From assembly GCF_015999465.1 (NCBI RefSeq), contig NZ_CP065534.1, positions 1,054,001 through 1,118,000 of the forward strand: a stretch of 64,000 bases of DNA, given 5' to 3'. The position numbers were made by a program, and so were the translations under genes. The notes under the pieces were generated by a model. That model made no database searches, was not told the DNA's origin, and saw only the letters and a program-made list of their open reading frames with translations. This document shows positions 21,352 through 31,393 of this stretch, piece after piece (position 1 is the stretch's first letter; the number at the start of each line of letters is the position of its first letter). The DNA comes from Lonsdalea populi (GTDB lineage Bacteria; Pseudomonadota; Gammaproteobacteria; Enterobacterales; Enterobacteriaceae).

Positions 21352-23712
21352 ATGAACCCTGAGCGTTCCGAACGCATAGAAATCCCCGTATTGCCGCTGC
21401 GCGATGTGGTGGTTTATCCGCACATGGTCATTCCGTTGTTTGTTGGTCGGGAGAAGTCAATTCGGTGCCTTGAAGCCGCAATGGATCACGATAAAAAGAT
21501 CATGCTGGTTGCACAGAAAGAGGCCTCAACGGATGAGCCAGGTGTTAACGATCTTTTCTCGGTTGGGACGGTAGCCTCCATTCTTCAGATGCTGAAATTG
21601 CCTGATGGCACCGTCAAGGTGTTGGTCGAAGGCTTACAGAGAGCGCGTATCACTACGCTGTCTGACAGTGGGGAGCACTTTGCCGCGCAGGCTGAATATC
21701 TGGACTCGCCTGAAATCGAAGAGCCTGAGCAGGAAGTGCTCATGCGCACGGCGGTCAATCAGTTTGAAGGCTATATCAAGCTGAACAAAAAAATCCCGCC
21801 AGAAGTTCTGACGTCTCTTAACAGCATTGATGATGCGGCCCGCCTGGCCGACACCATTGCTGCACATATGCCGCTGAAACTGTCCGACAAGCAGTCGGTG
21901 CTGGAAATGTTCGACGTGACCGAACGTCTGGAATACCTGATGGCGATGATGGAGTCGGAAATCGACCTGCTGCAGGTTGAAAAGCGTATCCGTAGTCGCG
22001 TCAAAAAACAGATGGAAAAAAGCCAGCGCGAGTACTACCTGAATGAGCAAATGAAAGCCATTCAGAAAGAGCTGGGCGAAATGGATGATGCGCCGGACGA
22101 AAACGAAGCGCTGAAACGCAAAATTGAAGCAGCCAACATGCCGAAAGAAGCCCGGGAAAAAACCGAAGCTGAACTGCAGAAACTGCGGATGATGTCGCCG
22201 ATGTCCGCGGAAGCCACCGTCGTGCGCAGCTATATCGACTGGATGGTGCAGGTGCCCTGGAATTCGCGTAGCAAAGTCAAAAAGGATCTGGTCAAAGCCC
22301 AGCAAATGCTGGACAGCGACCACTATGGTTTGGACCGCGTAAAAGAGCGCATCCTTGAATATCTGGCAGTACAGAGCCGAGTCAGCAAAATCAAGGGGCC
22401 GATTCTGTGCCTGGTAGGGCCGCCGGGGGTGGGTAAAACCTCCCTGGGACAGTCCATTGCCAAAGCGACCGGACGTAAATATGTCCGTATGGCGCTGGGC
22501 GGCGTGCGTGATGAGGCGGAAATCCGCGGTCATCGTCGTACCTATATCGGTTCCATGCCGGGCAAACTGATCCAGAAGATGGCGAAGGTCGGGGTAAAAA
22601 ACCCGCTTTTCCTGCTGGATGAGATCGACAAAATGTCTTCGGACATGCGAGGCGATCCGGCCTCTGCGTTGCTCGAAGTGCTCGATCCGGAACAGAACGT
22701 GGCGTTCAACGATCACTACCTGGAAGTGGATTACGATCTCTCGGACGTCATGTTCGTGGCGACGTCCAACTCCATGAACATTCCGGCCCCGCTGCTGGAC
22801 CGTATGGAAGTGATTCGTCTGTCTGGCTATACCGAGGATGAAAAACTCAACATCGCGCGGGAACACCTGTTGCCGAAGCAAGTTGAGCGCAACGCCCTGA
22901 AGAAGAACGAGCTGAAGGTGGATGACAGCGCGATTATCGGCATCATCCGTTACTACACCCGCGAAGCGGGGGTACGTAGTCTGGAGCGTGAACTCTCCAA
23001 GCTGTGTCGTAAGGCGGTTAAATCGCTGCTGATGGACAAGTCCCTCAAGCACATCGAGATCAACGGCGATAACCTGAAAGAGTTCTTGGGCGTTCAGCGC
23101 TTCGACTACGGTCGTGCGGACGATGAGAACCGCATTGGTCAGGTGACCGGCCTGGCGTGGACTGAAGTCGGCGGCGAGCTGCTGACGATCGAAACCGCCT
23201 GCGTGCCAGGTAAAGGCAAGCTGACTTACACCGGTTCTTTAGGTGAAGTCATGCAGGAATCGATTCAAGCCGCATTGACCGTGGTACGCGCGCGCGCTGA
23301 CTCTCTGGGTATCAACTCAGACTTCTACGAGAAGCGCGACATCCATGTTCACGTACCGGAAGGTGCGACGCCGAAAGACGGTCCGAGCGCGGGTATCGCC
23401 ATGTGCACCGCTCTGGTCTCATGCCTGACGGGGAACCCGGTACGAGCCGACGTGGCGATGACCGGTGAGATTACGCTGCGGGGTTTGGTGCTGCCCATCG
23501 GCGGACTGAAGGAGAAGCTGCTGGCGGCTCATCGCGGTGGTATCAAAACCGTGCTGATTCCAGATGAAAACAAGCGTGATCTGGAAGAGATACCGTCAAA
23601 CGTGATTGCCGATCTGGACATCCACCCGGTAAAACGTATTGAAGAAGTGCTGGAGTTGGCGCTGCAAAACTCGCCTCATGGCATGAAGGTGGTGACTGCG
23701 GCGGCGAAATAG
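21352..23712 (+). CDS. lon: ATP-dependent protease Lon (La)
   Basis: A 786-residue hexameric protease, similar to E. coli Lon (784) over its full length. It has the N-terminal substrate-recognition domain, a AAA+ module with Walker A GPPGVGKT and Walker B LFLLDEID, and the C-terminal peptidase. The catalytic serine lies in [11 protein letters not shown] (about residue 679) and the catalytic lysine in [13 protein letters not shown] (about 722). It degrades misfolded proteins and regulators such as SulA and RcsA. The start is the ATG at 21352 giving [13 protein letters not shown], preceded by GAGAG; an in-frame ATG 21 bases earlier is unlikely. It is driven by a heat-shock promoter. Confidence 0.98.
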   Translation: MNPERSERIEIPVLPLRDVVVYPHMVIPLFVGREKSIRCLEAAMDHDKKIMLVAQKEASTDEPGVNDLFSVGTVASILQMLKLPDGTVKVLVEGLQRARITTLSDSGEHFAAQAEYLDSPEIEEPEQEVLMRTAVNQFEGYIKLNKKIPPEVLTSLNSIDDAARLADTIAAHMPLKLSDKQSVLEMFDVTERLEYLMAMMESEIDLLQVEKRIRSRVKKQMEKSQREYYLNEQMKAIQKELGEMDDAPDENEALKRKIEAANMPKEAREKTEAELQKLRMMSPMSAEATVVRSYIDWMVQVPWNSRSKVKKDLVKAQQMLDSDHYGLDRVKERILEYLAVQSRVSKIKGPILCLVGPPGVGKTSLGQSIAKATGRKYVRMALGGVRDEAEIRGHRRTYIGSMPGKLIQKMAKVGVKNPLFLLDEIDKMSSDMRGDPASALLEVLDPEQNVAFNDHYLEVDYDLSDVMFVATSNSMNIPAPLLDRMEVIRLSGYTEDEKLNIAREHLLPKQVERNALKKNELKVDDSAIIGIIRYYTREAGVRSLERELSKLCRKAVKSLLMDKSLKHIEINGDNLKEFLGVQRFDYGRADDENRIGQVTGLAWTEVGGELLTIETACVPGKGKLTYTGSLGEVMQESIQAALTVVRARADSLGINSDFYEKRDIHVHVPEGATPKDGPSAGIAMCTALVSCLTGNPVRADVAMTGEITLRGLVLPIGGLKEKLLAAHRGGIKTVLIPDENKRDLEEIPSNVIADLDIHPVKRIEEVLELALQNSPHGMKVVTAAAK

Positions 23713-23741
23713 TGACCCATCGCAAGAACCTTTCATAAAAT

Positions 23742-23781
23742 AAAGGCTGGCAAGTGTAATGATGCTTGCCAGCCTTTTTTT
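23742..23781 (+). terminator. lon terminator
   Basis: A 13-bp stem (AAAGGCTGGCAAG / CTTGCCAGCCTTT) with a 10-base loop and a T-tract, 30 bases after lon. Confidence 0.92.
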
Positions 23782-23905
23782 GTGCGGCTAAGTTAGAGCA
23801 CTGTTAATTGTACGGCTAATCTCCGTGGATTTAACTGAATGTCATAAAGCTACTGCTGCGCCAAAATAAGGGATGCAGCCACAGGATTTCAGAGGGGATG
23901 AAAGA

Positions 23906-24178
23906 GTGAACAAGTCACAATTGATCGACAAAATTGCTGCAGATGCTGATATTTCCAAAGCAGCGGCAGGGCGTGTGTTGGATGCAATTATTGGGTCTGT
24001 TACTGAATCTCTGAAAGAAGGGGATAACGTTGCTTTAGTCGGGTTCGGGACATTTTCTTTACGCGAGCGTGCAGCTCGCACTGGACGCAATCCGCAGACC
24101 GGTAAGGAAATCAGTATTCCTGCCGCCAAAGTCCCGGGCTTCCGTGCAGGTAAGGCGCTGAAAGACGCCGTAAATTAA
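23906..24178 (+). CDS. hupB: DNA-binding protein HU-beta
   Basis: A 90-residue histone-like protein, starting with GTG ([12 protein letters not shown]) as in E. coli hupB. The core [21 protein letters not shown] contains the family motif and the DNA-intercalating proline arm (RNPQTG). It forms homodimers or heterodimers with HU-alpha that bend and compact DNA. A GAGGGG ribosome site lies eight bases before the GTG. An ATG 33 bases upstream in the same frame would add 11 unrelated residues and is not preferred. Confidence 0.97.
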   Translation: MNKSQLIDKIAADADISKAAAGRVLDAIIGSVTESLKEGDNVALVGFGTFSLRERAARTGRNPQTGKEISIPAAKVPGFRAGKALKDAVN

Positions 24179-24245
24179 TGTCAGAGGGGAGAATTTCTCC
24201 CCTAAACATTACCTGACGTCACGATGTGGGTAAGGTAAGATATGG

Positions 24246-24275
24246 GGCGCATCATTTAATGATGTGCCTTTTTTT
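24246..24275 (+). terminator. hupB terminator
   Basis: A near-perfect inverted repeat (GGCGCATCATT / AATGATGTGCC) followed by seven T. A second, T-less hairpin (AGGGGAGAA / TTCTCCCCT) lies just after the hupB stop near 24184 to 24203. Confidence 0.85.
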
Positions 24276-24413
24276 ACCGGAAATCCGGACCACTATCATC
24301 AGGCAGTTGCCTGAGTGCGCCCTGGCCGTTTGGCGGCTATAGCATCGCAAGGAAGCATGGCTGCAGCCTGCGCAGGGAGTTTCATCCATTCTACAGCGGA
24401 GTGTTGTCACATT

Positions 24414-26294
24414 ATGATGGACAATTTACGCGCGGCCGCGAATAACGTCGTGCTTAAAATTATTCTGGCCCTGATCATCGGTTCATTTGTGCTGACTGGC
24501 GTAGGTGATTATTTGATTCGTGGGTCAGGTGATTACGCAGCGAAGGTCAACGGGCAGGAAATTTCCCGTTCCCAGCTGGAACAGGCAGTGCAAAACGAAC
24601 GTAGCCGGCAGCAGCAGATGCTGGGAGAAAACTTCTCTATTCTGGCGAGCAACGAAGGCTATATGCAGCAGTTGCGTAAGCAGGCGTTGTCACAGCTGAT
24701 CGATGAAACGCTGCTGGATCAATATTCTCACACGCTGGGTTTGAGCATCAGCGACGATCAGATCAAGCAGGCCATTTTCGCTATCCCCGAATTCCAGACC
24801 GAAAACCGTTTCGATAACGAAAAATACCTAACCCAGGTGCGTCGTCTCGGCCTGAGCCCGGATTCCTTTGCCCAGATGCTGCGCAAGCAGTTGACCACCC
24901 AGCAGTTGGTTCGTGGTCTGGGGGGCACCGAATTCCTTCTGCCTCAGGAGCTTGATCGCCTAGAACAGTTGGCTGCACAGGATCGCACCATCCGCACGGC
25001 GACCATCAATACGGCCGACCGCGCGCAGGCTCAAACGGTCAGTGATGATGAAGTTCAGAGTTTCTATGATCAGAACAAGAGCCGCTATCTGGCGGCTGAA
25101 CAGTTCAAGGTCAGCTACATCCTGCTGGATGCTGCCGCTATCATGGATAAAACTAAGGTGGACGATGCGGCAATCAGCGCCTATTACGAGCAGCACAAAA
25201 AAGATTTTACGCAGGGCGCACGTAAAAAATACAGCCTCATTCAGGTGAAAACCGAAGTGGAAGCCAACGACGCGCTGAATAAACTGCAGCAGGGCAACGA
25301 CTTCTCCACGTTGGCTAAGCAGATCTCAATGGATGTGGTCTCTCGCCGTAATGGCGGCGACCTGGGTTGGATGGACGACAATTCCACCGTGGACGAACTG
25401 AAGCAGGCGAAACTGACCGAAAAAGGGCAGCTTTCCGGCGTGATCAAATCCTCGGTGGGTTACCTGATTGTCCGTCTGGACGATATACAGCCGCAGCAAA
25501 TCAAGCCGCTGGCTGACGTTCGCACCGAACTGGCTGAGAAGGTGAAACGCGAAAGAGCGCTGGATGCCTTCTATGCTTTGCAACAGAAGGTCAGCGAAGC
25601 GGCCAGCAACGACAATGAGTCGCTGGCTTCCGCGGAACAGGCCGCCGGCGTGAAAGTCGTTCAGACTGAGTGGTTTACTCGCGATAAAGTGCCTGCGGCG
25701 CTGAATTTCCAGCCGGTAACTCAGGCTATCTTCGGTGGTTCTTTGTTAGGTGAAAACGGCGCGCCTGGCAGCAACTCGGATGTGATCAGCGTTGATGGCG
25801 ATCGCGCTTTCGTTGTGCGCATCAGCGAGCACAAAGCGGAGAGCACCGAAGCGCTGGATCAGGTTCGCGAGCAGGTAGTTCAAACATTGAAGCGCCAGAA
25901 GGCGGATCAACAGGCGCGTCTCGAGGCTGAGAAAATCCTCTCCGATCTTAAGGAAGGCAAGATGGACAGCCTGAAAGCCGCGAATCTGAGCTTCAGCACG
26001 CCAAAAACACTTTCTTCTTTGAACCAGAATGAAGTGATGGCGGAGTCTATCTTTGCTCTGCCCATCCCGCAGAAGGACAAGCCTTCTTACGGTTTATCGA
26101 AGGATCAGTCAGGCAATGTGGTGATTGTGGCGCTGGATAGCATTCAGCCTCACATGTTGCAAGACCAGCAGAAACAGCAGTTTGCTAATCAAGTGAAACA
26201 GAATGCCGTAGGCTCTCTGTTTGATGTTTTGATTAATAGCCTGCGCAGTGAAGCGAAAATTAAGCTGGGTAATGCGGCTCAAGAGCAGGAATAG
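24414..26294 (+). CDS. ppiD: Periplasmic chaperone / peptidyl-prolyl isomerase PpiD
   Basis: A 626-residue membrane-anchored chaperone, similar to E. coli PpiD (623). It has one N-terminal transmembrane segment (about residues 16 to 37, VLKIILALIIGSFVLTGVG), a SurA-like N-terminal chaperone region and a parvulin domain (about residues 265 to 360, with GGDLGWMDD and GVIKSSVGYLIVRLDD). A second degenerate region and a charged C-terminus follow. It sits by the SecYEG translocon and helps exported proteins emerging into the periplasm. The start is the ATG at 24414 (MMDNLRAAAN), as in E. coli. Confidence 0.95.
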   Translation: MMDNLRAAANNVVLKIILALIIGSFVLTGVGDYLIRGSGDYAAKVNGQEISRSQLEQAVQNERSRQQQMLGENFSILASNEGYMQQLRKQALSQLIDETLLDQYSHTLGLSISDDQIKQAIFAIPEFQTENRFDNEKYLTQVRRLGLSPDSFAQMLRKQLTTQQLVRGLGGTEFLLPQELDRLEQLAAQDRTIRTATINTADRAQAQTVSDDEVQSFYDQNKSRYLAAEQFKVSYILLDAAAIMDKTKVDDAAISAYYEQHKKDFTQGARKKYSLIQVKTEVEANDALNKLQQGNDFSTLAKQISMDVVSRRNGGDLGWMDDNSTVDELKQAKLTEKGQLSGVIKSSVGYLIVRLDDIQPQQIKPLADVRTELAEKVKRERALDAFYALQQKVSEAASNDNESLASAEQAAGVKVVQTEWFTRDKVPAALNFQPVTQAIFGGSLLGENGAPGSNSDVISVDGDRAFVVRISEHKAESTEALDQVREQVVQTLKRQKADQQARLEAEKILSDLKEGKMDSLKAANLSFSTPKTLSSLNQNEVMAESIFALPIPQKDKPSYGLSKDQSGNVVIVALDSIQPHMLQDQQKQQFANQVKQNAVGSLFDVLINSLRSEAKIKLGNAAQEQE

Positions 26295-26330
26295 CCCGCG
26301 CAAGATAATGTAACGTACTGCAACAGACAG

Positions 26331-26351
26331 AGGCCGCTTTCGCGGCCTTTT
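26331..26351 (+). terminator. ppiD terminator
   Basis: Stem AGGCCGC / GCGGCCT with loop TTTC and a short T run, 36 bases after the ppiD stop. Confidence 0.8.
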
Positions 26352-26432
26352 CCACATCTGAACATTGTGTGTTGTTGCTGATTTCCGCTTCGGGCAAGGT
26401 GGGGGTGCTGTCAAACACAAGGAGATAACAGC

Positions 26433-26801
26433 ATGAAAAAATCAGGAATCAAGGCAATGTGCTTCATCGTCGGTCTGACGCTGTCGAGCTTGCCCGCACT
26501 TGTTCAGGCCGCGACAAAAGTAGGCACGGAAAAAACGGCTGCCACTTTGCAGCAGGATGCCGCGGGTAAAAAGCTGGAACAGGCCATACCGTCGGCCAGC
26601 GATGAAGAAAAAGTGAGTATCAATTCGGCATCGGCGGAAGAGCTAGCCGATATCCTTAATGGCGTGGGGTTGAAAAAAGCGCAGGCGATTGTGAGCTATC
26701 GGGAGCAAAACGGTCCTTTCACTCAGGTTGATCAGCTACAAGAAGTTCCGGGGATTGGCGCATCGCTGATTGAACGCAACCAAGCACGTTTGCGACTCTA
26801 A
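26433..26801 (+). CDS. ybaV: ComEA-type helix-hairpin-helix DNA-binding protein YbaV
   Basis: A 122-residue exported protein. It has a signal peptide (about residues 1 to 26, ending LVQA) followed, after a linker, by a C-terminal helix-hairpin-helix domain (about residues 60 to 122). The domain shows VSINSASAEELADILNGVG and VPGIGASLIERN, which bind DNA without sequence specificity in ComEA proteins. E. coli YbaV is almost identical in length and has no well-established function; a part in DNA uptake is possible by family. The next gene in E. coli, fadM, is missing here. Confidence 0.92.
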   Translation: MKKSGIKAMCFIVGLTLSSLPALVQAATKVGTEKTAATLQQDAAGKKLEQAIPSASDEEKVSINSASAEELADILNGVGLKKAQAIVSYREQNGPFTQVDQLQEVPGIGASLIERNQARLRL

Positions 26802-27079
26802 GGCTTCGTTCACCAAGGCCGGGCTGTCCAATCGTAACGGGTGTAAATGACTTTTGGTCAGGATGACAACGTGAATGGCATGACGCCCCCAACGCGGCTT
26901 TTGCTATCAGGCTAAGGTCACGGCTGGAACAGGTCAGTAAAGAGGGTAAGCCTATCGGCATCGCGCTGGCTATATCGGCTCATGAGCCTGAGTTATGCCG
27001 GTAAGCAGATACTGACGGTGGTTAAACGCGAGTGCGTTGGCGAATAACCACCGGTGCTGCAATCAGTGTTCGGAGCCGG
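26802..27079. other. Gap between ybaV and queC with no gene
   Basis: In E. coli this slot holds fadM (ybaW). I find no FadM-like frame on either strand and no transposase remnant I can name. A short plus-strand frame (SRLEQVSKEGKPIGIALAI, then a stop) around 26915 to 27002 is unassigned. Confidence 0.5.
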
Positions 27080-27775
27080 TTACTTCAGACCGGTTTTCTT
27101 GGCCAGAGACGCCCTGACGTCCTCAGGATTCAGCTGATACTGATCCAATCCTTTTTGGCGCAAATGGCAGGCGGCGCATTGACCGCAGCCGTCGCCTTTG
27201 ACGCCGTTATAACAGGTCAGCGTATGGTAACGGATCGTCTCCAACTGCTGGTAGTAGTCGGCCAAAGCCCAGGTTTCGGCTTTGTCCAGCCACATCAGCG
27301 GCGTAATGAAACGGATATCTTTGGCCAAACCGAGAGCAACCCCTTTGTTGAGGGCTTTGACGAACTCGTCGCGGCAATCGGGATAGCCCGAAAAGTCGGT
27401 TTCGCAGACGCCGGTAATCACCGTGTCGGCGCCTACCTGATAGGCATAGATCGCGGCCAACGTGAGGAAAAGGATATTGCGGCCAGGAACGAAGGTACTG
27501 GGAAGTCCGTCCGGTTTCTCGTCGAAGTCAGGTACGGGAATGTTGTCCCGCGTCAGGCTGCTGACCGCGAGTTCATTCAGTAGACGAACGTCCAACACTT
27601 TATGGGCGCAGGCACCCAGGCGTTGAGCCAGCTCGGCAGCTACGTCGATTTCAGCCCGATGACGCTGTCCATAATCGAATGTCACGCAATGCACGTGGTC
27701 GTATTGCTTGAGTGCCTGTATTAGGCAGGTTGTGGAATCCTGTCCACCGCTAAAAACAACTACTGCGCTTCTCAT
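27080..27775 (-). CDS. queC: 7-cyano-7-deazaguanine synthase QueC
   Basis: A 231-residue enzyme, the same length as E. coli QueC. It converts 7-carboxy-7-deazaguanine to preQ0 using ATP and ammonia in queuosine biosynthesis. It has the PP-loop ATP-binding motif SGGQDSTTC at residues 9 to 17. Zinc-binding cysteines lie at the C-terminus in [16 protein letters not shown], and [11 protein letters not shown] is conserved. It is a single cytoplasmic protein gene, transcribed leftward. Confidence 0.97.
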   Translation of the reverse strand: MRSAVVVFSGGQDSTTCLIQALKQYDHVHCVTFDYGQRHRAEIDVAAELAQRLGACAHKVLDVRLLNELAVSSLTRDNIPVPDFDEKPDGLPSTFVPGRNILFLTLAAIYAYQVGADTVITGVCETDFSGYPDCRDEFVKALNKGVALGLAKDIRFITPLMWLDKAETWALADYYQQLETIRYHTLTCYNGVKGDGCGQCAACHLRQKGLDQYQLNPEDVRASLAKKTGLK

Positions 27776-27886
27776 GCTGATTCACCTTAATGAGCAGGGG
27801 GGCCTTACATCCAGACTACGGCTTAACATGTTACGAAGCGGGTATGGTAACTTAAAACTTTCTTCGCTTCAGCGCAGTAAATGACA

Positions 27887-28960
27887 TCATGCCGGGCAGG
27901 GCGTTAGGCGGCCCTGCTGCCGTTCCGAGGCAAGCTGCCGGCTGTAAGGCGCCAGATTACCGATGTGAGCTGCCACCCATTCGGGGTTGTAATAGGTATC
28001 CAGGTAGCGCTCGCCGCTGTCGCATAGCAGCGTCACAATGGCGCCTTGACGCCCTTCGGTTTTCATCTTCTCGGCTAGCTGCAACGTGGTCCAGACATTG
28101 GTGCCGGTAGAAGGGCCAACTTTGCGGCCAAGAACATCTTCCAGCCAGAGGAGGGTCGCCACGCTGGCGGCATCAGGCACTTTAATCATGTCGTCTATCA
28201 CACTGGGAATGAAAGACGGTTCGGCGCGCGGGCGGCCAATACCTTCGATTCTGCTGCTGCAAGCGGCGGTCAACGAACGGTCTTGCTGACGATAGCAATC
28301 GTAAAATACGGAGTTTTCGGGGTCGGCGACCACCAGCTTCGAATCCAGTCCTTTATAGCGAATATAACGCCCAAGAGTGGCAGAAGTACCGCCTGTGCCC
28401 GCGCTCATCACCAGATAATCAGGAACCGGGAAAGGCTCTCTGGACATCTGACGATAAATGCTGTCGGCGATATTGTTGTTGCCGCGCCAGTCGGTCGCAC
28501 GTTCAGCGTAGGTGAACTGATCCATATAGTGACCGTTCAGATCGCGGGCCAGCTGCTCTGACGCCGCGTAGATCTGTCCAGACTGTTCGACGAAATGGCA
28601 GCGGCCGCCATAAAACGTAATTTGTTCGATTTTGCGTTTTGCTGTGCAGGCGGGCATGACGGCAATGAAAGGCAGGCCCAGCAAGCGAGCGAAGTAAGCC
28701 TCGGAGACGGCGGTACTGCCGGAGGAAGCCTCAATGATCGTCGTGCCTTCCTCAATCCAGCCGTTGCTAAGGCCATATAAAAATAGCGAGCGTGCCAGCC
28801 GATGTTTCAGGCTCCCGGTGGGATGGGTGCTTTCGTCCTTCAGATAAAAATAGATGCCGGGGTAGGTGGGTAATGTCAGGCGTATAAGGTGCGTGTCGGC
28901 GGAACGTTGGAAATCAGCTTCAATCGCGCTGACGGCGTTTTTAACCCAAGTATTGGTCAT
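27887..28960 (-). CDS. ccdA: PLP-dependent cysteine desulfhydrase (CcdA/CdsH-like)
   Basis: A 357-residue fold-type II PLP enzyme of the cysteine synthase/cystathionine beta-synthase superfamily. The Schiff-base lysine is in [13 protein letters not shown] (about residue 52), and phosphate-binding glycines are in [15 protein letters not shown]. It differs from CysK and CysM. It is most like the inducible L-cysteine desulfhydrase CcdA of Pantoea ananatis, which breaks cysteine into pyruvate, ammonia and sulfide and is controlled by an adjacent Lrp-type regulator. The same divergent arrangement with a DecR/YbaO gene is seen here, with a Lrp-type operator between them. The function is inferred from family and context; a cysteine synthase activity cannot be excluded. 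Confidence 0.8.
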   Translation of the reverse strand: MTNTWVKNAVSAIEADFQRSADTHLIRLTLPTYPGIYFYLKDESTHPTGSLKHRLARSLFLYGLSNGWIEEGTTIIEASSGSTAVSEAYFARLLGLPFIAVMPACTAKRKIEQITFYGGRCHFVEQSGQIYAASEQLARDLNGHYMDQFTYAERATDWRGNNNIADSIYRQMSREPFPVPDYLVMSAGTGGTSATLGRYIRYKGLDSKLVVADPENSVFYDCYRQQDRSLTAACSSRIEGIGRPRAEPSFIPSVIDDMIKVPDAASVATLLWLEDVLGRKVGPSTGTNVWTTLQLAEKMKTEGRQGAIVTLLCDSGERYLDTYYNPEWVAAHIGNLAPYSRQLASERQQGRLTPCPA

Positions 28961-29014
28961 AAGAGAACGTCCATTGTATCTGAAGGGTGAACTTAGACTA
29001 CCGGAGTCACGAGG

Positions 29015-29035
29015 GAAAAATATTGCATAATTTTC
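29015..29035. promoter_or_regulatory. Candidate DecR operator 1
   Basis: GAAAAATATTGCATAATTTTC is an AT-rich imperfect palindrome between the divergent ccdA-like gene and decR. Confidence 0.4.
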
Positions 29036-29053
29036 TTTATTTGGACTAAATGG

Positions 29054-29068
29054 TAGAAAATTTTTCTA
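29054..29068. promoter_or_regulatory. Candidate DecR (Lrp-type) operator 2
   Basis: TAGAAAATTTTTCTA is a perfect inverted repeat. It agrees with all 15 positions of the Lrp-family consensus YAGHAWATTWTDCTR, 13 bases before the decR start. Confidence 0.6.
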
Positions 29069-29080
29069 TGGTTATCCCAT

Positions 29081-29542
29081 ATGCTAGATAAAATCGATCG
29101 CACTTTGCTCTCTCTACTACAACGTGACTGTACGCTCTCGCTACAGACGTTGGCCGATGCCGTCAATCTTACATCCACCCCCTGTTGGAAAAGGCTGAAG
29201 CGTTTGGAGGAGTCTGGGTATATCAAGGCGCGTGTCGCCCTGCTGGATAACGAACGGCTGGGGTTGGGCTTAACGGCTTTTGTGCTCCTGAAGACTCAGC
29301 AACACAACAGCGACTGGTATCGAGACTTCTGCCATTTCGTTTCCGATATGCCCGAAGTGTTGTCCTTTTATCGCATGGCCGGCGAGTACGATTATCTGAT
29401 GCAGGTTCGGGTAGAAGATATGAAAAACTATGACAACTTCTACAAGCGTCTCGTCAAAGGTATTCCAGGTTTAGTGGACGTCACGTCCAGCTTTGCGATG
29501 GAAGAGATAAAACACACAACGGCATTGCCGATTAGGGTCTAA
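29081..29542 (+). CDS. decR: Lrp/AsnC-family regulator of cysteine detoxification DecR
   Basis: A 153-residue regulator matching E. coli DecR (YbaO). The N-terminal winged helix-turn-helix includes LAVNLT-like [25 protein letters not shown] (about residues 22 to 48). The C-terminal RAM effector domain (about 65 to 150) ends [19 protein letters not shown]. In E. coli DecR activates cysteine-degrading genes when cysteine is high. Here it lies divergent from a cysteine desulfhydrase gene, which is probably its direct target, with two AT-rich palindromes between the starts. Confidence 0.94.
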   Translation: MLDKIDRTLLSLLQRDCTLSLQTLADAVNLTSTPCWKRLKRLEESGYIKARVALLDNERLGLGLTAFVLLKTQQHNSDWYRDFCHFVSDMPEVLSFYRMAGEYDYLMQVRVEDMKNYDNFYKRLVKGIPGLVDVTSSFAMEEIKHTTALPIRV

Positions 29543-29623
29543 ATTTATCCATCAGGGCAATCATGTATACTAGTGTTCTGCCCGCAATAATAATGATGCT
29601 ACTAGCTTTGGAATGAAGACCGC

Positions 29624-31393
29624 GTGAGACTTTTTGCTCAACTAGGATGGTATTTCCGCCGTGAATGGAAGCGTTATCTGGGGGCGGTAATCCTCTTAAT
29701 CGTCATCGCCATACTGCAATTACTGCCTCCGGCGCTTGTCGGAATTGTCGTCGATGGCGTAACGCAACACGATATGCCGGCCGCTACCGCGATGGGGTGG
29801 ATCGGGCTCATGGCGCTGTCCGCCGTATTAACTTACGTGCTGAGATATTTCTGGCGCGTTCTGCTGTTTGGCGCGTCCTATCAACTGGCGGTGGAGCTGC
29901 GTGGTGATTTTTATCGTCAACTCAGCCGTCAGCATCCTGCCTTTTATCTGCGTCATCGCACCGGAGATTTGATCGCGAGAGCCACCAATGACGTCGACCG
30001 AGTAGTCTTTGCCGCCGGTGAAGGCGTGCTGACGTTTGTCGATTCTCTGATGATGGGGTGCGCCGTGCTGGTGGTGATGTGCACACAGCTCAGCTGGCAA
30101 TTGACGCTGCTGTCTTTGGCGCCAATGCCGATCATGTCCATCATTATCAAGCACTACGGTACGCAGCTGCACCACCGTTTCAAAGCCGCTCAAGCGGCGT
30201 TTTCAATGCTGAATAATCAGACGCAGGAAAGCCTGACCAGTATCCGGATGATCAAATCGTTTGGGCTGGAGGATTATCAGTCTCAGCGTTTCGCCGAAGT
30301 CGCCGCCGACACGGGTGCCAAAAATATGCGAGTGGCACGCGTGGATGCGCGGTTCGACCCAACAATTTATATTGCTGTTGCATTGTCCAACCTTCTGGCA
30401 ATTGGTGGCGGCAGTTGGATGGTGATCCATGGGACGATGACGCTGGGCGAATTGACCAGCTTCGTCATGTATTTGGGACTGATGATTTGGCCGATGTTGG
30501 CGCTAGCCTGGATGTTAAACATCGTTGAACGTGGCAGTGCCGGCTATAGCCGTATCCGTCAGCTCCTGTCCGAGAAACCGGTGGTGGTTGATGGTGTTCA
30601 GCCTCTGCCGGACGAGCCCGGAACGCTGGCGGCAAATATTCAGGCATTTCATTATCCGCAGCACGGTCAGACCGTATTACATAACGTCAGTTTCACGCTG
30701 CAACCGGGAAGAATGCTGGGGCTCTGCGGCCCCACGGGTTCCGGAAAAAGTACGTTGATCGCTTTGTTGCTGCGTTCATTCGATGTGGAGGAGGGAAGAA
30801 TCTCTTACCACGGGCTTCCCCTCGACAGTATTCGTCTGGATGACCTGAGGAGCCGGTTCGCCGTCGTGGGACAAACGCCGTTCCTGTTTGCGGATACGGT
30901 AGCAGGCAATATTGCCTTGGGACGACCGGATGCGACCAAAGCGCAAATTGAGGAAGCGGCGCGTCTGGCGAATGTTCACGACGATATTCTGCGTTTGCCG
31001 CAGGGGTATGAGACCGAAGTGGGCGAGCGCGGCGTCATGCTCTCCGGCGGTCAGAAGCAGCGGATTGCTATTGCCCGCGCGCTCCTGCTGGAAGCCGAGG
31101 TGCTGGTGCTGGATGATGCCTTGTCTGCCGTGGACGGACGCACCGAACACGAAATATTGAACAACCTGCGTGAGTGGGGTGAAAGGCGCACGCTGATCAT
31201 CAGCGCACACCGGCTTTCCGCCTTGGTCAACGCGGATGAAATCCTCGTGCTGCAACAGGGCCAGGTGGCGCAGCGCGGCAATCATCAGGCGTTGTCACTC
31301 GAATCAGGTTGGTATCAGGACATGTATCGTTACCAGCAACTGGAAGCCGCATTGGACGAGCCGACGTCGCTTGAGGAGGTCAAAGGTGAATAA
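29624..31393 (+). CDS. mdlA: Multidrug-type ABC transporter ATP-binding/permease protein MdlA
   Basis: A 589-residue half-transporter, near E. coli MdlA (590). The N-terminal six-helix exporter domain (about residues 1 to 300) is followed by an ATPase with Walker [11 protein letters not shown], signature LSGGQKQR and Walker [13 protein letters not shown]. The Walker B region has DDAL rather than DEAT, as is usual for MdlA, so this half probably carries the degenerate ATPase site. The start is GTG at 29624. The gene overlaps mdlB by eight bases, and the two products should form a heterodimer in the inner membrane. The substrate is unknown. Confidence 0.94.
   Translation: MRLFAQLGWYFRREWKRYLGAVILLIVIAILQLLPPALVGIVVDGVTQHDMPAATAMGWIGLMALSAVLTYVLRYFWRVLLFGASYQLAVELRGDFYRQLSRQHPAFYLRHRTGDLIARATNDVDRVVFAAGEGVLTFVDSLMMGCAVLVVMCTQLSWQLTLLSLAPMPIMSIIIKHYGTQLHHRFKAAQAAFSMLNNQTQESLTSIRMIKSFGLEDYQSQRFAEVAADTGAKNMRVARVDARFDPTIYIAVALSNLLAIGGGSWMVIHGTMTLGELTSFVMYLGLMIWPMLALAWMLNIVERGSAGYSRIRQLLSEKPVVVDGVQPLPDEPGTLAANIQAFHYPQHGQTVLHNVSFTLQPGRMLGLCGPTGSGKSTLIALLLRSFDVEEGRISYHGLPLDSIRLDDLRSRFAVVGQTPFLFADTVAGNIALGRPDATKAQIEEAARLANVHDDILRLPQGYETEVGERGVMLSGGQKQRIAIARALLLEAEVLVLDDALSAVDGRTEHEILNNLREWGERRTLIISAHRLSALVNADEILVLQQGQVAQRGNHQALSLESGWYQDMYRYQQLEAALDEPTSLEEVKGE

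Noticed and set aside
21634..23052. A 472-codon open frame antisense to lon
   Set aside because: Shadow of lon; rich in His, Arg and Phe, as expected from the complement of a real gene.
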